A stretch of DNA of 64,000 bases from Trichodelitschia bisporula (Eukaryota; Ascomycota; Dothideomycetes; Phaeotrichales; Phaeotrichaceae): positions 63,803 to 127,802 of the forward strand of contig ML996687.1 of assembly GCA_010356995.1 (NCBI GenBank), written 5' to 3'. Each line of letters begins with the position of its first letter. The stretch's first letter is position 1. This document shows positions 61,247 through 64,000 of this stretch, one piece after another. The notes under the pieces are model-generated. The model worked only from the letters and a program-made list of their open reading frames with translations. It did not search any database and had not been told where the DNA came from. Position numbers and translations under genes: made by a program.

Positions 61247-61639
61247 ATGCGCGCCACCGCCCTCTTCGCTCTGTTTTCTACAGCGACCGCAGTCCCCCAA
61301 CTCGCGTTCTACTACAATCTAGCCGGGCAATTCAACTGCGACGGCGTCGCGCTGGGGACGCGCACGCTTACGGCCGAGTGTCTCGATGTTAGTCAGGTGC
61401 AGTTTGGGCTTTTGGGGAAGCGGTGGAGTGCGATGAGTGGGAAGGCGCTTAAGGGGTGCAGTGGTGAGTTGAGCTTCCAGGTTGGGGTTGAGGGGTGGTT
61501 GTGGTTGGATGGGGCTAATGTGGGGGCAGTTGCTGCGTACGAAACGACGGATTGCTCCGGCGCGGCTGTGGTTAAGGCGCAGAGTGAGTGTTTTGAGGAT
61601 GATGGTGCGGATATCAAGGGGGCGAAGTTGGTGTGCTAG
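61247..61639 (+). CDS. Small secreted cysteine-containing protein, 130 residues
   Basis: Starts at ATG 61247 with a short signal pe​ptide (MRATALFALFSTATAVPQ). The mature part has six cysteines (FNCDG, AECLD, KGCSG, TDCSG, SECFE and the terminal LVC), enough for three disulfides, and no lysine-rich or transmembrane region. It has the size and form of secreted effector-like or cell-wall-associated proteins of ascomycetes, but no family motif is recognised. One exon. Not a toxin homologue that I can identify. Confidence 0.78.
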   Translation: MRATALFALFSTATAVPQLAFYYNLAGQFNCDGVALGTRTLTAECLDVSQVQFGLLGKRWSAMSGKALKGCSGELSFQVGVEGWLWLDGANVGAVAAYETTDCSGAAVVKAQSECFEDDGADIKGAKLVC

Positions 61640-62062
61640 ATAAGAGGGGGTTAGGGGGAACACAAAGGCACAATGGGGTGTGGTGGACTGTGGCACAATG
61701 CTGTCGTTCCAGCGCGGGTTGGTGTTGGATACTTTGCTTCGGGGCGGGTGCTATAGTTGTCTAATGTATTGTCAGGCTTTGGGACGCAAGGCTGTGTTTT
61801 CGCAATGGATCTGCCTCCAGTGAGGTCTCCCCACGGAGTGCGTGATATCTTGCTGAAAGTGTTGAAATGCTGCAGCCTTGGACGTAACATCCATTTGATA
61901 TGTCAGACTGTGGAACTGCCACGGACAGCAAGAAAGTTGCCTGGTGGGCTCTATCCCGGATCACCAGTCACGCATGCAGTGTGGACTCATCTCAACGCCC
62001 AGAGGTTCGGCATTACCCAACACTATTCCGTTAGCTCAAACTCCAGTACCCAAAGCCTATAC
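61640..62062. other. Convergent 3' region
   Basis: About 420 bp between the secreted-protein gene and the next minus-strand gene. No coding signal. Confidence 0.5.
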
Positions 62063-62913
62063 TCAATCCCACTTCGTCGTCAACCCCCCCCTCGACTTAA
62101 CCTGCAACTTCTTCTCCTGCTCCGCCTCCTGCATCTTCCTCTGCCCCTCCGGCAGTAGTCTCCTCTCAAGCGTACACTTCACCCTCGCCCTGCCCCCCAC
62201 CTTCCTCCCCTGACTCAGATCATCCTCATACCGATCATAATACACCGCCCACTTCAACCCATCCTCGCGTTCCTCCTCCTCCACCACCACAAACCCATCA
62301 AAACCCTCCAATATCACATCCCTCTCATCCTTACTCCAGTCCCAGGGTCCGACGATGTGCTCGATGGATGTGCTCCTGTTCCCGTGCCGCAGTTCTAGCG
62401 TTTTTTTGTCCACGTAGATCCAGTTCAGCATCGGCGGGTCGTTGGAAATGGTGCTCACGAGCCCGAGTTCGGGCGGCGAGCGCGCGTCGTCTGGGTACTG
62501 GATGTAGAAGCCCGTGAACGGGTGCGGTGCCGGCCCTGTCTTCGCTGGCGCGGGCATACCCTCCTCATCCCTCGGCCAGAGCCAGACCTGCGCCGTCAGC
62601 ACCTTTTCCGAGCAGCAGCGAGGTCCTTCCGGTGGGTGGGGCGGAGGGAGGAGGAGGAGGAGGAGGAGGAGGAGGAGGGGGAGCGCAAGCCTACCTTATC
62701 ATGCCTGAGCACCACCATACACTTGGAAATCTCCTGCGCCTTAGGACTATCCCCCTCACACACGGCATCGATATAAAACTTAAACATGCGCGTCTCATTG
62801 TTCGCCTCCTCGTTGACGCGTTTTTGTTCCGCGACGCCTTCGGCCACACCGGTTACGACGGGGATGCCGGTTATGATGCCGCCGAAGAAGACGCCGAGGG
62901 GGATGAGGGCCAT
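62063..62913 (-). CDS. Conserved fungal hypothetical protein, 252 residues
   Basis: Two exons (62913-62695, 62602-62063) with a 92-bp intron that holds a GGA-type microsatellite (62648-62682 on the + strand). The junction HDK|VLTAQVWLWPRDEEG is in phase. The N-terminus has a hydrophobic Gly-rich segment (MALIPLGVFFGGIITGIPVV), possibly a membrane anchor, then a mixed domain (FTGFYIQYPDDARSPPELGL, DPPMLNWIYVDKKTLELRHG, GPWDWSKDERDVILEGFDGF). The C-terminus is charged. The pattern IEHIVGPWDWS...WAVYYDR looks conserved in ascomycetes from memory, but no function is known to me. Confidence 0.78.
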
Positions 62914-63814
62914 GGTTGGGGGTGCTGTTGGTCGGAAATGGTGTTGGATCGGAGATGGGTGTTTTTGGGGTTGGAGGGGTATGGTTTCAGGATCGGAAGT
63001 GTGTTTTGAAGATCTGAAGATTGTGTTGCTGGAGTGGGGTTGTTGGGTGCGGGGTGCATTTGTGGAGGATCGACGAGGCTAGAGGCGTGACGTCATGTGG
63101 GCTGAGGGGCTGGTGGCCAACTTTGCTGCGCTAGGCGAGGCGCGGGTGCGCATAGTCGGGCCTAGAAAGAACTCCATGCAGGGCGTGGAATTGATCTCCT
63201 TGCATGCAGCCTTCTACAGTACGCCATCCAGAGCTTCAGCCTTCATCGTCGGCCGAACGAACCGAGTCCGAAAGCTCAAGCATAGCACCAACCCCACCAT
63301 ATCCCGAGTCCTGACATCTGCAGGAACAACAACCTTATTACCCACCCTCTAAGTAAACAAGCAATCTTCATCACTAATCGTCCAATATCCCGGCTCGAAC
63401 CCCACCGTCCCCCCCCCCTCACGTGACAACATCAACCCGAGACGCTGCAAAGCGGGCGGGAACGAGCCGCGCTACCGTCTTACCAACCGAGTACGCCGGC
63501 AATATGTACTTCATCTGTAGTCTATGCGTCCCGGTCCCTGGCGGCGCGCTGCCCGACCCGTGCACCGTTCGGCCACTCGCTCCCGTCGTTCGGACCTGAC
63601 GTCGCTTTCGTTCAGGGAAGTAGACTCATATGCGCTGCTCCGATCGGCTATGAACTAAATCGATGTATTTGTCCGCCTATTGCTGAGGATATTGGCCTCG
63701 TATACGCGCTGGGATGGTGTGGGGGTATAAGACGCGCTCGTCGGACGGCGGGTCCGGAGGTTAAGCTCTCAGGGCCATTCCTTCGTTACTACATTCTTTA
63801 TCACAGTTCCTGAC
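62914..63814. promoter_or_regulatory. Intergenic region before the carboxylesterase gene
   Basis: About 900 bp with no gene. TATAA at 63726-63730, some 85 bases before the esterase ATG, is a plausible TATA box. A C run of 9 lies at 63410-63418. tRNA-like words near 63395-63505 do not fold (see rejected). Confidence 0.4.
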
Positions 63815-64000
63815 ATGGCCGCTCTCCTTGCCGGCCTCCTGACCTTCGCGCCCCTCGCGCTCGCCGCCCCCCAAGCTCCAGCCTCAGCGTTCCGCCCCGG
63901 CGGCCCCGTCGTCACGACAAGCGGGCACATCGTCGGGCAGGCCTCAAGCTGGCAACCCAGTGTAAGCGAGTACCTAGGCATCCCCTTTGCGCAACCGCCC
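63815..64000 (+). CDS. Type-B carboxylesterase/lipase, N-terminus only
   Basis: The frame opens at ATG 63815 and runs off the window after 62 codons. A signal peptide (MAALLAGLLTFAPLALAAPQ) is followed by RPGGPVVTTSGHIVGQAS and VSEYLGIPFAQPP, the conserved start of the type-B carboxylesterase family, where the first beta strands precede FLGIPYAQPP. It would be a secreted alpha/beta hydrolase acting on ester substrates. The catalytic triad lies outside the window. Confidence 0.85.
   Translation, partial: MAALLAGLLTFAPLALAAPQAPASAFRPGGPVVTTSGHIVGQASSWQPSVSEYLGIPFAQPP

Noticed and set aside
63395-63505. tRNA-like sequence on the minus strand (ctcggttggtaagacggtagcg and ggggttcgagccggg)
   Set aside because: A- and B-box-like words are present, but the T stem does not pair, no acceptor stem joins the two ends, and a run of nine Gs lies between them. 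At most a relic.

Overview
The window is nuclear DNA of a filamentous ascomycete (Pezizomycotina). The evidence is the gene set (a Uds1-domain protein, an Ama1-type APC/C activator, RGP1, GET2, mitochondrial ribosomal proteins), the many short introns of about 42-110 bp with GT...AG ends and CTAAC or CTGAC branch sites just before the acceptor, GC-rich compact genes on both strands, and an intron-bearing tRNA-Tyr. I cannot place it below that rank. One run of 120 Ns (43748-43867) falls inside the 3' end of the RGP1 gene.

Layout. 0.6-11.3 kb: Uds1-domain protein, an MFS sugar porter and a long disordered protein of 914 residues. 11.3-16.5 kb: a gene-poor stretch with tandem repeats, a hairpin, a MITE-like element and two related small C2H2 zinc-finger genes. 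16.8-23.0 kb: mitochondrial phenylalanyl-tRNA synthetase and a dicarboxylate carrier back to back, then an AMA1-like meiotic APC/C activator. 23.4-30.6 kb: intracellular GH51 arabinofuranosidase, PRPP synthetase, ribosomal protein eS6 and a secreted BBE-like flavoenzyme. 31.7-39.6 kb: a type I membrane protein, mitochondrial bL28m divergent from peptidyl-tRNA hydrolase 2, and a 901-residue multi-pass membrane protein. 39.9-48.3 kb: a kynurenine aminotransferase-like enzyme divergent from MGS1/WRNIP1, RGP1 divergent from mitochondrial mL61, and GET2. 48.3-53.8 kb: mostly gene-poor, with a thioredoxin-like ER protein, decayed coding stretches and tRNA-Tyr. 54.8-64 kb: an acidic coiled-coil protein, a BRD8-like bromodomain protein, a small secreted cysteine-rich protein, a conserved hypothetical protein and the 5' end of a type-B carboxylesterase.

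Most genes are unrelated housekeeping or lifestyle genes rather than a pathway cluster. Products bound for mitochondria are unusually frequent (PheRS, DIC1, bL28m, probable PTH2, aminotransferase, mL61), and several sit in head-to-head pairs sharing short promoters. I found no convincing new multi-gene system. The most striking single observation is that the AMA1 reading frame is restored only if one intron is of the rare AT-AC class; the next is a family of short inverted-repeat elements at 11.6 and 25.5-25.8 kb. Exon junctions were worked out by hand from splice signals, reading phase and remembered family sequences; nothing here was searched against a database.
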